Of a stretch of 64,000 nucleotides of DNA, positions 1-8,845 are shown piece after piece (within the stretch, counting starts at the first letter, position 1; every line of letters begins with the position of its first letter). The notes under the pieces were generated by a model. That model was not told where the DNA came from. It worked only from the letters and a program-made list of their open reading frames with translations, and made no database searches. The stretch spans positions 62,001 to 126,000 of the forward strand of contig NZ_PDWV01000002.1 of NCBI RefSeq assembly GCF_010093385.1, given 5' to 3'. The position numbers and the translations under genes are program-made. Source of the DNA: Pseudoxanthomonas mexicana. GTDB lineage: Bacteria; Pseudomonadota; Gammaproteobacteria; Xanthomonadales; Xanthomonadaceae.

Positions 1-1
1 G

Positions 2-1828
2 CAGGCGATGATGCTGGCCGAGGCGCTGTACCTGGATGTCAACGCGACGATGCCGGTACCCACGCGCGACATGTTCCGCTGGCTGACCTTCCTGGTCAGC
101 ACGCCGGTGGTGTTCTACAGCGGCTGGCCGTTCCTCGCCGGCATGGCGCGCGAACTGCGCGCGCGCCACGTGGGCATGGACACGCTGATCGCCGGCTCCA
201 CCCTGCTGGCCTACTTCGCCAGCCTGGTGGAGACGATCCGCGGCGGCACCCACGTGTGGTACGACGCGGCGGTGATGTTCGTGTTCCTGCTGCTGGCCGC
301 GCGCATGCTGGAGCAGCGCGCACGCAACGTGGCCACCGCGCAGGTGGATGCACTGGCACGGGCGCAGCCGGTGTTCGCGATCCGCGAATGCGACGACGGC
401 ACGCGCGAATCGGTGCCGCCGTCCGCGCTGCGGGTGGACGATGTGGTCTGCGTGTCCGCGGGTGATGGCGTGCCGGCCGACGGCGTGCTGCTCGACGGCG
501 CGGCCGACTTCGAGGAAGCGCTACTGACCGGCGAATCGCGGCCCGTGCGCCGCCACGCCGGCGACACCGTCTACGCCGGCACCACCTGCCGCGAACGGCC
601 GGCCCGCGTGCGCGTCACCGCCACCGGCACCGGCACACGGCTGTCGCAGCTGGCCGAACTGGTCGACCGCGCGCAGGGCCACCGACCGCCGATGGCGCAG
701 TTGGCCGACCGCGTGGGCCGCCACTTCGTGCTGTCGTTGCTGGTGCTGGCGGCCTGCGTCTATGCCGGCTGGCGGATGTACCAGCCCGAGCGCGCATTCG
801 AAGTAACGCTCGCGTTGCTGGTGATCAGTTGCCCCTGCGCCCTGTCGCTGTCGGTGCCGGCGGTGCTCGCCGCCGCGCATGGCGCGCTGGCGCGCTGCGG
901 CGTGCTGGCCACGCGGCCCGAGGCGCTGGACACGCTGGCGCGCGCGACCGACATGGTGTTCGACAAGACCGGCACGCTCAGCGATGGCCGCCCGGCCTGC
1001 GTCGCGGTGGAGGTGTTCGATGGCCTGGACGCGGACGCCGCAGCCCGCATCGTCGCCGCACTGGAAAAGGACAGCGGCCATCCCATCGCGTCGGCCTTCG
1101 CCGACATCGCCACGCATGCCCCGGCGCAGGCCGTGGTGGCACGGCCGGGCCAGGGCGTGGAAGGCGACATCGACGGGCGCCACTGGCGCTTCGGACGCGG
1201 CGACTGGGCGGCCGGCCGCGAGGACGACGGCACCTTGTGGCTGGGCGATGGCGCGCGTGGCGTGGCCCGGTTCACCCTGACCGAGAAGCCGCGCGACGAT
1301 GCTGCCGCGACGATCGCGGCGCTGCGCGGCCAGGGGCTGGCCATCCACCTGGCCAGCGGCGATGGCGAGGGCGCGGTCCGCCGGCTCGCGCACGCACTGG
1401 GCATCACGTCCGCGCACGCCCGGCAGTCGCCGGAGGACAAGCTGGCGGCCGTGCGCCGGCTGCAGGTCGAAGGCCGCATCGTCGCCATGGTCGGCGACGG
1501 CCTGAACGATGCGCCGGTGCTGGCGGGCGCCGACGTGTCCATCGCGATGGGCGAAGGCGCGCCGCTGGCGCAGCAGGCGGCGGACCTGGTCGCCACCGGC
1601 CCCTCGCTGCTGCGCATCGCCGATGCCGTGCGCGTGGCGCGCCTGTCGCGGCGGCTGGTGAAGCAGAACCTGGCCTGGTCGGCCGGCTACAACCTGCTGG
1701 CGGTACCGCTGGCGGCGGCGGGCATGGTCACGCCCTGGATCGCGGCGCTGGGCATGGCGGTATCCTCGCTGGTGGTCACCCTCAATGCGCTGCGGCTGGC
1801 GCGCACCTCCACGGAGATGGCGGCATGA
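2..1828 (+). CDS. ccoI: Copper-transporting P1B-type ATPase CcoI/FixI, 5' end cut by window
   Basis: This is a heavy-metal P-type ATPase that supplies copper for cbb3-type cytochrome oxidase assembly in the inner membrane. The reading frame is open from the window edge, so the N-terminus, where a metal-binding domain is expected, is missing. Counting from the first visible ATG (position 8), TGES of the actuator domain is near residue 173, the transmembrane CPC metal-binding motif (SCPCALS) near 274, the phosphorylation site DKTGT near 319 and GDGLNDAP near 496. The CPC plus DKTGT pair makes the P1B class certain. The assignment to CcoI rather than CopA rests on the ccoS gene, whose start overlaps the stop codon (ATGA), and on the SafE and cydDC genes that follow. 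Confidence 0.93.
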   Translation, partial: QAMMLAEALYLDVNATMPVPTRDMFRWLTFLVSTPVVFYSGWPFLAGMARELRARHVGMDTLIAGSTLLAYFASLVETIRGGTHVWYDAAVMFVFLLLAARMLEQRARNVATAQVDALARAQPVFAIRECDDGTRESVPPSALRVDDVVCVSAGDGVPADGVLLDGAADFEEALLTGESRPVRRHAGDTVYAGTTCRERPARVRVTATGTGTRLSQLAELVDRAQGHRPPMAQLADRVGRHFVLSLLVLAACVYAGWRMYQPERAFEVTLALLVISCPCALSLSVPAVLAAAHGALARCGVLATRPEALDTLARATDMVFDKTGTLSDGRPACVAVEVFDGLDADAAARIVAALEKDSGHPIASAFADIATHAPAQAVVARPGQGVEGDIDGRHWRFGRGDWAAGREDDGTLWLGDGARGVARFTLTEKPRDDAAATIAALRGQGLAIHLASGDGEGAVRRLAHALGITSAHARQSPEDKLAAVRRLQVEGRIVAMVGDGLNDAPVLAGADVSIAMGEGAPLAQQAADLVATGPSLLRIADAVRVARLSRRLVKQNLAWSAGYNLLAVPLAAAGMVTPWIAALGMAVSSLVVTLNALRLARTSTEMAA

Positions 1829-2019
1829 ACATCCTGCTGATGCTGTTGCCGATCAGCCTGGTCCTGCTGGGCCTGGCCATCGCCGCGTTCGCGTGGGCGG
1901 TGCGCAAGGGCCAGTTCGACGACCTCGACACCCCGGCGCTGGACATCCTGGACGACGCACCGCCGCGTCCGTCCACGCCGCCCGCGCCCGCGCTCCGCGA
2001 AGGCGACGATGGGACCTGA
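1825..2019 (+). CDS. ccoS: cbb3-type cytochrome oxidase assembly protein CcoS
   Basis: This is a 64-residue protein with one N-terminal transmembrane helix (about residues 3-25), followed by the CcoS-typical stretch AWAVRKGQFDDLDTPALDIL and a short Pro-rich tail. CcoS proteins are small membrane factors needed for cofactor insertion into cbb3 oxidase. The start ATG overlaps the ccoI stop codon by four bases, so the two are translationally coupled. The end overlaps the next gene by 11 bases. The length is normal for the family and the assignment is secure from sequence and context. Confidence 0.93.
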   Translation: MNILLMLLPISLVLLGLAIAAFAWAVRKGQFDDLDTPALDILDDAPPRPSTPPAPALREGDDGT

Positions 2020-2734
2020 TGTTCCGGTGCTGCTGGCCGCGCTGCTGGCCGGCCTGGTGGGCAGCACGCACTGCGCCGTGATGTGCGGCGGGATCGCCAC
2101 CGGCTTTTCCGCCATGTCGTCCCGCCCGGGCTGGGGCAGCGCGCTGCAGCTCAATCTCGGACGCGTCGCCGGCTACGCGCTGGCCGGCGCGCTGGTGGGC
2201 GCCTTCGGTGGCGGCCTGCTGTCGTTGGCGCGGCACCAGAACGCCGTGCTCGCCATGCGCGTGGGCGTCGGCCTGGCGCTGGTGGTGCTGGCGCTGCGCC
2301 TGCTCGACCAGCGCGGCCGGCTGGACTTCCTCGCCCGCCCCGGCGCGAAGGTGTGGCAGGTGCTGCGCCCGCTGCATGCGCGCGTGCTGCCGGCCGATAC
2401 CGTGCCGCGGCGACTGCTGGCCGGCGCGCTGTGGGGCTGGCTGCCGTGCGGCCTGAGCCTGAGCCTGCTGACGGTGGCCTGGTTGCAGGCCAATGCACGC
2501 GATGCCGCGCTGACGATGGCGATGTTCGGCCTGGGCACGCTGCCGATGATGGTGACCCTGACATGGTCCGGCGCGCGCCTGGGTCGCCACTGGCAGCGCA
2601 CCTCGGTGCGGCGCGCGGCCGCCGTGTTCGTGCTGGCGGCCGGGCTGCTGACGATCGCTTCGCCGTGGCTGATGCAGCATCCCGCCTTGCACGGCGTGCT
2701 GGCGGCGCTCGGATGCCAGCCGCTGCCGACGTGA
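2009..2734 (+). CDS. SafE/UreH-type sulfite exporter-like membrane protein of the cco cluster
   Basis: This is a 241-residue polytopic membrane protein. The N-terminal motif GLVGSTHCAVMCGGI is the signature of the UreH-like transmembrane domain (sulfite exporter TauE/SafE family). Members next to ccoI/ccoS are usually taken to help copper handling or maturation of cbb3 oxidase. The THCxxMCGG cysteines in the first helix could bind copper; that part is inference. A second conserved stretch (GALWGWLPCGLSLSLL) lies near residues 138-153. The gene overlaps ccoS by 11 bases, consistent with one transcript from ccoI. Confidence 0.85.
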   Translation: MGPDVPVLLAALLAGLVGSTHCAVMCGGIATGFSAMSSRPGWGSALQLNLGRVAGYALAGALVGAFGGGLLSLARHQNAVLAMRVGVGLALVVLALRLLDQRGRLDFLARPGAKVWQVLRPLHARVLPADTVPRRLLAGALWGWLPCGLSLSLLTVAWLQANARDAALTMAMFGLGTLPMMVTLTWSGARLGRHWQRTSVRRAAAVFVLAAGLLTIASPWLMQHPALHGVLAALGCQPLPT

Positions 2735-2745
2735 GCGGAAACGCG

Positions 2746-4422
2746 ATGGACGCAGCGACCGGCGCGACGGCGAAGGCGCGCCTGCAGGCATTGGGCGCAG
2801 TCGCGCGCGCGCCCCTGCGCGCCGCCGCGGCGCTGGGCGTGATCGGCGGCGTGCTGGTGGTGCCGCAGGCGGCGCTGATCGCACTGTGCCTGCAGCGCGC
2901 GTTCGTGGAAGCCGTCCCGCCCGCCGCGCTGCTGCCACTGCTCGGCGCCCTGCTGGCAACGCTGCTGCTGCGCGCAGGCATGGCATGGGCGGGCCGCCGT
3001 TTCGCCGACCGCGCCGTCGAACGCATCCGCGTCGACGTGCGCGCGCGGATCGCGCGAGGCCTGGTCGCACGCGGGCCTGTCTGGGTGCGCGCGCAGCAGA
3101 GCGGCGCGCTGGCCGAACGCATGGGCGCGCACGTGGACGCGCTGGAAGGCTATTTCGGCGGCTTCGTGCCCCTGCGGGCGGACGTGGTGGGCGTGCCGCT
3201 GGCGATCCTTTTGGCTGTGTTCTTCGTGGATCGCACCGTCGGCCTGGTGCTGCTGCTGACCATGCCGCTGGTGCCGGTCTTCATGATGCTGGTCGGTTGG
3301 GGCGCGCAGGCCGCCAGCCAGCGCCAGCTGCAGGCGCTCACGCGCATGGGCGGGCATTTCGCCGACCGCCTGCGTGGACTGGGGCTGATCCGCCTGTACG
3401 GGCGCGGGGCATCGGAGCTGCACGGCATCCGCGCGGCGGCCGAGGAACTGCGCGTGCGCAGCCTGCGCGTGCTGCGCATCGCCCTCCTGTCGTCAGCAGT
3501 GCTGGAGTTCTTCGCCTCGCTCAGCGTGGCGATGATCGCGCTCTACCTGGGCCTGACCTACCTGGGCATGCTGGACCTGCGTGCGGCGCCGCTGACGCTG
3601 GGCATGGGCGTGTTCTGCCTGCTGCTGGCGCCGGAGTTCTACGCGCCGCTGCGGCGCCTGGCGATGCACTACCACGACCGCGCCGCGGCCCTGGCGGCGA
3701 TGGACGAGATCGCGCTGGTGCTGGACGACGCACCGCCTGTCGTGGCGAACGACACAGGCGGGGGAACGCCCATCGCCGCAACGCCGCTCGTCAGCGTGCG
3801 CAATGCCACGCTGCGCCATCCCGCCGCCGCGCGCGACGTGCTGTCCGGCCTCACGCTGGACCTGCATCGCGAGCAGCATGTCGCCCTGGTCGGTGCCAGC
3901 GGCGACGGCAAGAGCACGCTGCTGGAAACCCTGGCCGGCTGGCTGCCGCTCCACGCAGGCACCCTGCGGCACGCGCCCGGCCTGCGCATCGGCTATGCGC
4001 CGCAGCGCCCGTTCCTGTTCGCCGGCAGCCTGCGCGACAACCTGCGCATGGCCAAGCCCGACGCCCGCGATGCGGAGCTGGAACAGGCGGCCGAGACCGC
4101 GCAGGTGCTGCGCTTCGCATCGCGCCTGCCGGAGGGCCTGGACACGGTGATCGGCGAACGCGGCTTCGGACTGTCCGGCGGCGAGGCGCGGCGGGTGGCG
4201 CTGGCGCGCGTGTTCCTGCGCGATCCCGACCTGCTGCTGCTCGACGAGCCCACCGCCTTCCTCGACCCCGACACCGAAGCCGCGGTGCTGCAGGCGATCC
4301 GGACGTTCGCCCGCGGCCGCTGCGTGCTGATGGCGACCCACAGCCCGGCCGCACAGGCGGCGATGATGCAGGTCTGGCACGTGCACGACGGTCGCATGCG
4401 TACGCAAGGAGGCATGCCGTGA
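2746..4422 (+). CDS. cydD: Thiol exporter ABC half-transporter CydD
   Basis: CydD pairs with CydC to form the heterodimeric inner-membrane ABC exporter of glutathione/cysteine needed for cytochrome bd and periplasmic c-type cytochrome maturation. The 558-residue product has an N-terminal six-helix transmembrane domain (about 20-320) and a C-terminal nucleotide-binding domain: Walker A GASGDGKST near residue 383, signature LSGGEARR near 476, Walker B LLLLDEPTA near 495. The ATG at 2746 was chosen. A GTG at 2731, which overlaps the upstream stop codon, is in frame and would add five residues. The gene is coupled to cydC by a GTGA overlap. Confidence 0.9.
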   Translation: MDAATGATAKARLQALGAVARAPLRAAAALGVIGGVLVVPQAALIALCLQRAFVEAVPPAALLPLLGALLATLLLRAGMAWAGRRFADRAVERIRVDVRARIARGLVARGPVWVRAQQSGALAERMGAHVDALEGYFGGFVPLRADVVGVPLAILLAVFFVDRTVGLVLLLTMPLVPVFMMLVGWGAQAASQRQLQALTRMGGHFADRLRGLGLIRLYGRGASELHGIRAAAEELRVRSLRVLRIALLSSAVLEFFASLSVAMIALYLGLTYLGMLDLRAAPLTLGMGVFCLLLAPEFYAPLRRLAMHYHDRAAALAAMDEIALVLDDAPPVVANDTGGGTPIAATPLVSVRNATLRHPAAARDVLSGLTLDLHREQHVALVGASGDGKSTLLETLAGWLPLHAGTLRHAPGLRIGYAPQRPFLFAGSLRDNLRMAKPDARDAELEQAAETAQVLRFASRLPEGLDTVIGERGFGLSGGEARRVALARVFLRDPDLLLLDEPTAFLDPDTEAAVLQAIRTFARGRCVLMATHSPAAQAAMMQVWHVHDGRMRTQGGMP

Positions 4423-6092
4423 GCCTGCATCGGCATGACGATGCAACGTCGCTGCACGACGTGCTGGCGAGGCATCGTCCGCGCATCACGCTGGCCGTGG
4501 TCCTGCTCTTGCTGACGCTGCTGGCGGGCACCGCACTGCTGGGGCTGTCCGGACACTTCCTCACCGCGGCGGCCCTGGCCGGCAGCGCCGCGGCCGGCTT
4601 CAACTTCTTCGGCCCGTCGGCCGGCATCCGCGCACTGACCTTCGTGCGCATCCTGTCGCGCTATGGCGAGAAGCTGCTGGGCCACGACGTGACCCTGCGC
4701 ATCGCGCGCGACCTGCGCGCCTGGTTCTTCGCACGCGCGCTGCCGCTGGCGCCGCTGGGGCTGGGCCGGTTCCGCGTCGGCGACCTGATGGCACGGCTGA
4801 TGGCGGACATCGACGCAATCGACGGCTTGCTGGTGCGCGCCATCGGCCCACTGCTCGCGCTGCTGTCGCTGTGCCTGCTCGCCACGGCGGTGACGCTGGC
4901 CGTGCTGCCACTGGCCGGCACCGTGCTGCTGGTCGCGCTGGCAGCGATCGCGGCACTGGCGCCGTGGCTGGCGGCAAGCAGCGTCGCCGCCCTCGAAGGC
5001 GAGCGGGCGCAGGCCCGCACCCGCCTGCGCGCCACCGTGCAGGAAGGCATCGAAGGCCAGCAGGACCTGGTGGCGATGGACGCGACCGCGGCATGGCTGG
5101 CCGCGCTGGATGCGCGCAGCCGCGAGGTCGCGCGCTGGGAGGACCGCCGCAAGCAGCGGCTTGCGCTGGCGACGCTCGCGCATGGGCTGGTCACCGCGTT
5201 CACGCTGCCGACGATGCTGTGGGTGCTGGTGGCGGCCGTGCAGGCGGAACGCATCGGCGCTGCGGCGGCGGGCGGCCTGTTCTTCATGACTGTCGCGGTG
5301 CTGGAAGCCTGCTCCGCCATCGGGCCCGCCTGGCAGGCCTGGCGCGCGGCGACGGTGGCGGCGCAGCAGCTGCAGCAGGTGGTGGATGCACCAGCGGCGC
5401 AGAGCGGTGCCGACGGCTCGCGGATACCGGCAGCCTGCGGTGCGCTCGAACTTCAGGACATCGTATTCGCCTGGCCGGGCACCACGCGGCGCGTGCTCGA
5501 CGGCGCGCAGCTGCGCATTGCGCCGGGCGAGCGCGTGCTGGTGGCCGGCGACAGCGGCGAGGGCAAGTCGTCGTTGCTGGCGCTCGTGCTGGGACTGCAC
5601 GCGCCACAGTCCGGTCGAGTGTCTTTCGCCGGCGACGACCTGCGCACCCTGGACGCGGCACGGTGGCACGCCCGCATCGCCTGGCTGCCGCAGGACGCGC
5701 CGGTGTTCTCCGGCAGCGTGCGCGAGAACCTGCAGCTCGGCGATCCGGATGCCGACGACGCGCGCTTGTGGCAGGCACTGGCGCAGGTGAAGCTGGACAC
5801 GCGCTTCCGCGATACCGGCCTCGACACGTGGGTCGGCGAGAACGGTGCGACGCTGTCGGCCGGCCAGGCGCGCCGCCTGGCGCTGGCGCGCGCCCTGCTG
5901 CGCGATGCGCCGCTACTGCTGCTGGACGAACCGACCGAAGGCCTGGACCAGGACACCGCGGATGCGCTGATGCGCGACATCGCGGCGGTCACCCGGGGGC
6001 GCAGCGTGCTGATCATCAGCCATGCGGCGCTGCCGGATGGCGTGGTGGATACGCGCTACCGGCTGCGGGACGGGAAGTTGATCAAAGAATGA
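4419..6092 (+). CDS. cydC: Thiol exporter ABC half-transporter CydC
   Basis: This is the partner of CydD, 557 residues, with a transmembrane domain followed by an ATPase domain (Walker A GDSGEGKSS near residue 377, LSAGQARR near 479, LLLLDEPTEG near 501). The start is a GTG whose last two bases fall in the cydD stop codon, preceded by a strong AAGGAGG ribosome-binding site at 4404-4410. No cydAB structural genes follow. The cydDC pair is attached here to the cbb3 assembly genes, suggesting it serves cytochrome c / cbb3 maturation at least as much as a bd oxidase. Confidence 0.9.
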   Translation: MSLHRHDDATSLHDVLARHRPRITLAVVLLLLTLLAGTALLGLSGHFLTAAALAGSAAAGFNFFGPSAGIRALTFVRILSRYGEKLLGHDVTLRIARDLRAWFFARALPLAPLGLGRFRVGDLMARLMADIDAIDGLLVRAIGPLLALLSLCLLATAVTLAVLPLAGTVLLVALAAIAALAPWLAASSVAALEGERAQARTRLRATVQEGIEGQQDLVAMDATAAWLAALDARSREVARWEDRRKQRLALATLAHGLVTAFTLPTMLWVLVAAVQAERIGAAAAGGLFFMTVAVLEACSAIGPAWQAWRAATVAAQQLQQVVDAPAAQSGADGSRIPAACGALELQDIVFAWPGTTRRVLDGAQLRIAPGERVLVAGDSGEGKSSLLALVLGLHAPQSGRVSFAGDDLRTLDAARWHARIAWLPQDAPVFSGSVRENLQLGDPDADDARLWQALAQVKLDTRFRDTGLDTWVGENGATLSAGQARRLALARALLRDAPLLLLDEPTEGLDQDTADALMRDIAAVTRGRSVLIISHAALPDGVVDTRYRLRDGKLIKE

Positions 6093-6105
6093 GCGCCCCG
6101 CTCCT

Positions 6106-6243
6106 TGTAGGAGCGACGTAAGTCGCGACCGTAGCAATGAAGCAATCGCGCGCCATCCGGTAAAAAACTCGACGGAGGCGGCGCTTTCCGATCACCCATC
6201 CGTGCTGTCCAAGCCTGCGGTCACGACTCGCGTCGCTCCTACA
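6106..6243. repeat. REPIN: inverted pair of GTAG-type REP sequences
   Basis: Two 26-base units face each other: 6106-6131 begins TGTAGGAGCGAC and 6218-6243 ends GTCGCTCCTACA. They match as reverse complements except at three positions. Each unit is itself a hairpin (GCGAC, 4-base loop, GTCGC). GTAG-headed palindromes of this kind are abundant in Stenotrophomonas, Xanthomonas and Pseudomonas. The pair fills the spacer between the convergent cydC and fnr-like genes. Confidence 0.88.
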
Positions 6244-6255
6244 GAAAGCAGAGCC

Positions 6256-7020
6256 TCAGGCCCGCGCTTCGGCCAGGGCGTCCAGGCGCTTGCGGTTGAG
6301 CAGGCGCACGTGGTGCGGGTCGTCGGTGGCGATGCTGCCTTCCTGGCGCAGGCGGGTGAAGCTGCGGCTGACGGTTTCCACGGTCAGGCCCAGATAATCG
6401 GCGATGTCGGTGCGCGTCATCGGCAGGATGACTTCAGTGTCGTCCTGGCCCTGGCGACGACGGCGCTGGGCCATGTCGACCAGGAAGCCGGCCAGACGCT
6501 CCATCGGGTTGAGACGTGCGAGCGACATCAGGTTGCCGCGGGTGGCGTCCAGTTCCACGCAGGCGCGCTCCAGCAGTTCGCGCTCCAGTTGCGGGTGCTC
6601 CTGGCACAGGCCGCGCATGTCGGCCATCGAGAACTCGCACAGGGTGCTGTCGGTGATGGCTTCGATGGTGTGCTTGTAGTGCGAGGTGCCCGAAAAACCG
6701 ATGAAGTCGCCCGGCATCAGGAAGCCGGCCACCAACCGGCGCCCGTCGGGCAGCAGGCGGATGCGGCGCAGCGCGCCCTTGGTCACGGTGAACACGCCGC
6801 GCCGGGCTTTGCCTTCGCGCACCAGCGGTTCGCCGGCCACCAGGCGGACATCGTCGGCCAGCGCTTCCATCGCATGCGCCTTCTCCACCGGCAGGGCGGC
6901 GCACACGGCCAGGTGCCGGACCAGGCACCCACTGCAGCCGCGCGCGACCTGGCACACCACGCCGTCGCCGGGCGCGGTGGGCACCGGAGCGTCGTTCTGG
7001 CGGAGGATGCGAAGGCTCAT
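6256..7020 (-). CDS. fnr: Fnr/Anr-type oxygen-sensing transcriptional regulator
   Basis: This is a 254-residue Crp/Fnr-family regulator. The N-terminus holds Cys23, Cys29, Cys32 and Cys40, and the sensor domain has Cys128 (STLCEF) at the place of E. coli FNR Cys122, so an oxygen-labile [4Fe-4S] cluster is likely. Spacing in the CX2CX7C group differs from the E. coli CX2CX5C. The cyclic-nucleotide-binding-like beta-roll covers about 50-150. The C-terminal winged helix has recognition residues Glu215, Ser218 and Arg219 (VETVSRS), the set that reads TTGAT half-sites. It lies convergent to the ccoIS-cydDC block. A perfect FNR box in this window is at 15711-15724. Confidence 0.88.
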   Translation of the reverse strand: MSLRILRQNDAPVPTAPGDGVVCQVARGCSGCLVRHLAVCAALPVEKAHAMEALADDVRLVAGEPLVREGKARRGVFTVTKGALRRIRLLPDGRRLVAGFLMPGDFIGFSGTSHYKHTIEAITDSTLCEFSMADMRGLCQEHPQLERELLERACVELDATRGNLMSLARLNPMERLAGFLVDMAQRRRRQGQDDTEVILPMTRTDIADYLGLTVETVSRSFTRLRQEGSIATDDPHHVRLLNRKRLDALAEARA

Positions 7021-7420
7021 GGCGGTCGGCTACGTGGGTCTTCGGCGGCCATGATACGCCCCCGCGTCACGTATTTACCGGCTGCGACAATCGGTCGCGG
7101 ACCCGGGGCTTTCAGGCGCCGTTCCCCCATTCAGGCCCGGATTCGGTTACAGTGCGCGCCGCTTGCCTGCGGCCGTTCGTTTCCCCGATGGTCCGCCGGC
7201 GCCGGGAATCCGCTCTGGTTTCCCGCGCCCGCCCCGCTCCGACTTCTTTCGTTGCGCAAGCTCGGTCGCGCCGTTTTGGCGCCGCCGCACCCCTTCTCGC
7301 AGCGCGGTTTCAGGGAACGCTTCGAGTCACGGCCAGTCCCGCATTCCGCGTGCATGCGCCGCCACACCCGCGTGTGGCGACGGCGCACGCGTCCGGTCGG
7401 CCGCCATTGGAGCCTTACCC
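7021..7420. other. 400-base intergenic region between fnr and the helicase gene
   Basis: This region must hold the divergent promoters of the fnr-like gene and the DEAD-box helicase. I could not place a convincing -35/-10 pair for either. TACAGT near 7147-7152 is a possible -10 for the helicase, which would give a leader of about 260 bases. Long leaders are common for cold-inducible helicases. No FNR box, terminator or repeat was recognised. Confidence 0.4.
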
Positions 7421-8782
7421 ATGACGTTTGAAACCCTTGGCCTTGCGCCCGCCCTGCTGCGCGCGCTGGACGAACAGGGCTACACCCAGCCCACCCCCAT
7501 CCAGGAGCAGGCCATTCCGCTGGCCCTGGAGGGCCACGACCTGCTGGCCGGCGCACAGACCGGCACCGGCAAGACCGCCGCCTTCGGCCTGCCGCTGATC
7601 CAGTACCTGGCCACCACCCCGCAGGAAGTCCAGCGCGGCGCCCCGCGCAGGCCGCGCGCCCTGGTGCTGACGCCGACCCGCGAGCTGGCCGTGCAGGTGC
7701 ACGACAGCCTGCGGGGCTACGGCAAGTACCTGCGCATCCCCAGCACCACCATCTACGGCGGCGTCGGCATGGGCAACCAGCTGGATGCGCTGCGCCGTGG
7801 CGTGGACCTGGTGATCGCCTGCCCGGGCCGCCTGATCGACCACCTCGAGCGCCGCAGCGTGGACCTGTCGGGCATCGAGATCCTGGTGCTGGACGAAGCC
7901 GACCGCATGCTCGACATGGGCTTCCTGCCCTCGATCAAGCGCATCCTGGCCAAGCTGCCCAGGCAGAACCGCCAGACCATGCTGTTCTCGGCCACCTTCG
8001 CCGACCCGATCCGCGAGCTGGCGCTGGAGTTCATGCGCGAGCCGAAGCAGATCCAGGTGACCCCGCGCAACACCGTCGCCGAAACCATCACCCACCGCGT
8101 GCACCCGGTGGACGGCAGCCGCAAGCGCGACCTGCTGCTGCACCTGCTGGCGCAGGACAGCCGCCTGCAGACGCTGGTGTTCGCCCGTACCAAGCACGGC
8201 AGCGACAAGCTGGCGACGTTCCTGGAGAAGAGCGGCATCAAGACCGCGGCGATCCACGGCAACAAGTCGCAGGGCGCCCGCCAGCGCGCGCTCAGCGACT
8301 TCAAGGCCGGCCGCATCAACGTGCTGGTCGCCACCGACATCGCCGCGCGCGGCATCGACATCGACCAGCTGCCGCAGGTGATCAACTTCGATCTGCCGAT
8401 GGTGGCCGAGGACTACGTGCACCGCATCGGCCGCACCGGCCGCAACGGCTCGACCGGCCAGGCGATCTCGCTGGTGGCGCAGGACGAAGCCAAGTACCTG
8501 CGCGCCATCGTCCGCCTGCTCAACCGCGACATGGACCTGCGCGACGTGCCCGGCTTCGAGCCGCAGACGCCGATCCGCTGGGGCAACAGCGCGCCGGGCA
8601 AGGCCGAGCTGCCGGGCGGCGAGCGCACCCCGCGCCGCAACGGCCCGCAGAAGCACGCGCGCCGTCCGCACGGCGACGCACCGCGGCATGCGCACGCCGG
8701 GCCGAAGAAGCACGGCGGCCAGCGCCGTGACGGCGGCCGTTCCGGCGGTGCCCGCCAGGGCCAGTCGCGCCCGGCCCGCTAA
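7421..8782 (+). CDS. rhlE: DEAD-box ATP-dependent RNA helicase, RhlE type
   Basis: This is a 453-residue RNA helicase that remodels RNA in the cytoplasm (ribosome assembly, RNA decay). The Q motif (GYTQPTPIQEQAIP) is at 20-33, motif I AQTGTGKT at 45-52, motif II DEAD near 159, SAT near 190 and motif VI HRIGRTGR near 334. A basic Arg/Lys/His-rich tail follows residue 385, typical of RhlE-like proteins. The frame stays open upstream to 7163, but the family begins at MTFETLGL, and a GGAG sits 12 bases before this ATG. The RhlE subgroup is a judgement from overall resemblance. Confidence 0.88.
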   Translation: MTFETLGLAPALLRALDEQGYTQPTPIQEQAIPLALEGHDLLAGAQTGTGKTAAFGLPLIQYLATTPQEVQRGAPRRPRALVLTPTRELAVQVHDSLRGYGKYLRIPSTTIYGGVGMGNQLDALRRGVDLVIACPGRLIDHLERRSVDLSGIEILVLDEADRMLDMGFLPSIKRILAKLPRQNRQTMLFSATFADPIRELALEFMREPKQIQVTPRNTVAETITHRVHPVDGSRKRDLLLHLLAQDSRLQTLVFARTKHGSDKLATFLEKSGIKTAAIHGNKSQGARQRALSDFKAGRINVLVATDIAARGIDIDQLPQVINFDLPMVAEDYVHRIGRTGRNGSTGQAISLVAQDEAKYLRAIVRLLNRDMDLRDVPGFEPQTPIRWGNSAPGKAELPGGERTPRRNGPQKHARRPHGDAPRHAHAGPKKHGGQRRDGGRSGGARQGQSRPAR

Positions 8783-8792
8783 GCTGTCCCTT

Positions 8793-8822
8793 GCGCGCGG
8801 CACCTGTGCAGGTGCCGCGCGC
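8793..8822 (+). terminator. Perfect 13-bp hairpin between helicase and queD genes
   Basis: A 13-base stem (8793-8805 with 8810-8822) closes a GTGC loop; the arms are fully complementary and very GC-rich. No T-tract follows, so it is not a canonical intrinsic terminator. It lies 10 bases after the helicase stop and 23 bases before the queD start, where it could limit read-through or stabilise the helicase 3' end. Confidence 0.5.
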
Positions 8823-8845
8823 CTCCCCGCTCCAGGAACCGCCGC

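Noticed and set aside
6078-6085. TTGATCAA near the end of cydC as an FNR site
   Set aside because: The two half-sites overlap with no 4-base spacer and lie within coding sequence.
7163-7420. N-terminal extension of the DEAD-box helicase (in-frame to 7163)
   Set aside because: The added residues are Arg/Pro-rich without family resemblance, and the normal start has a ribosome-binding site.
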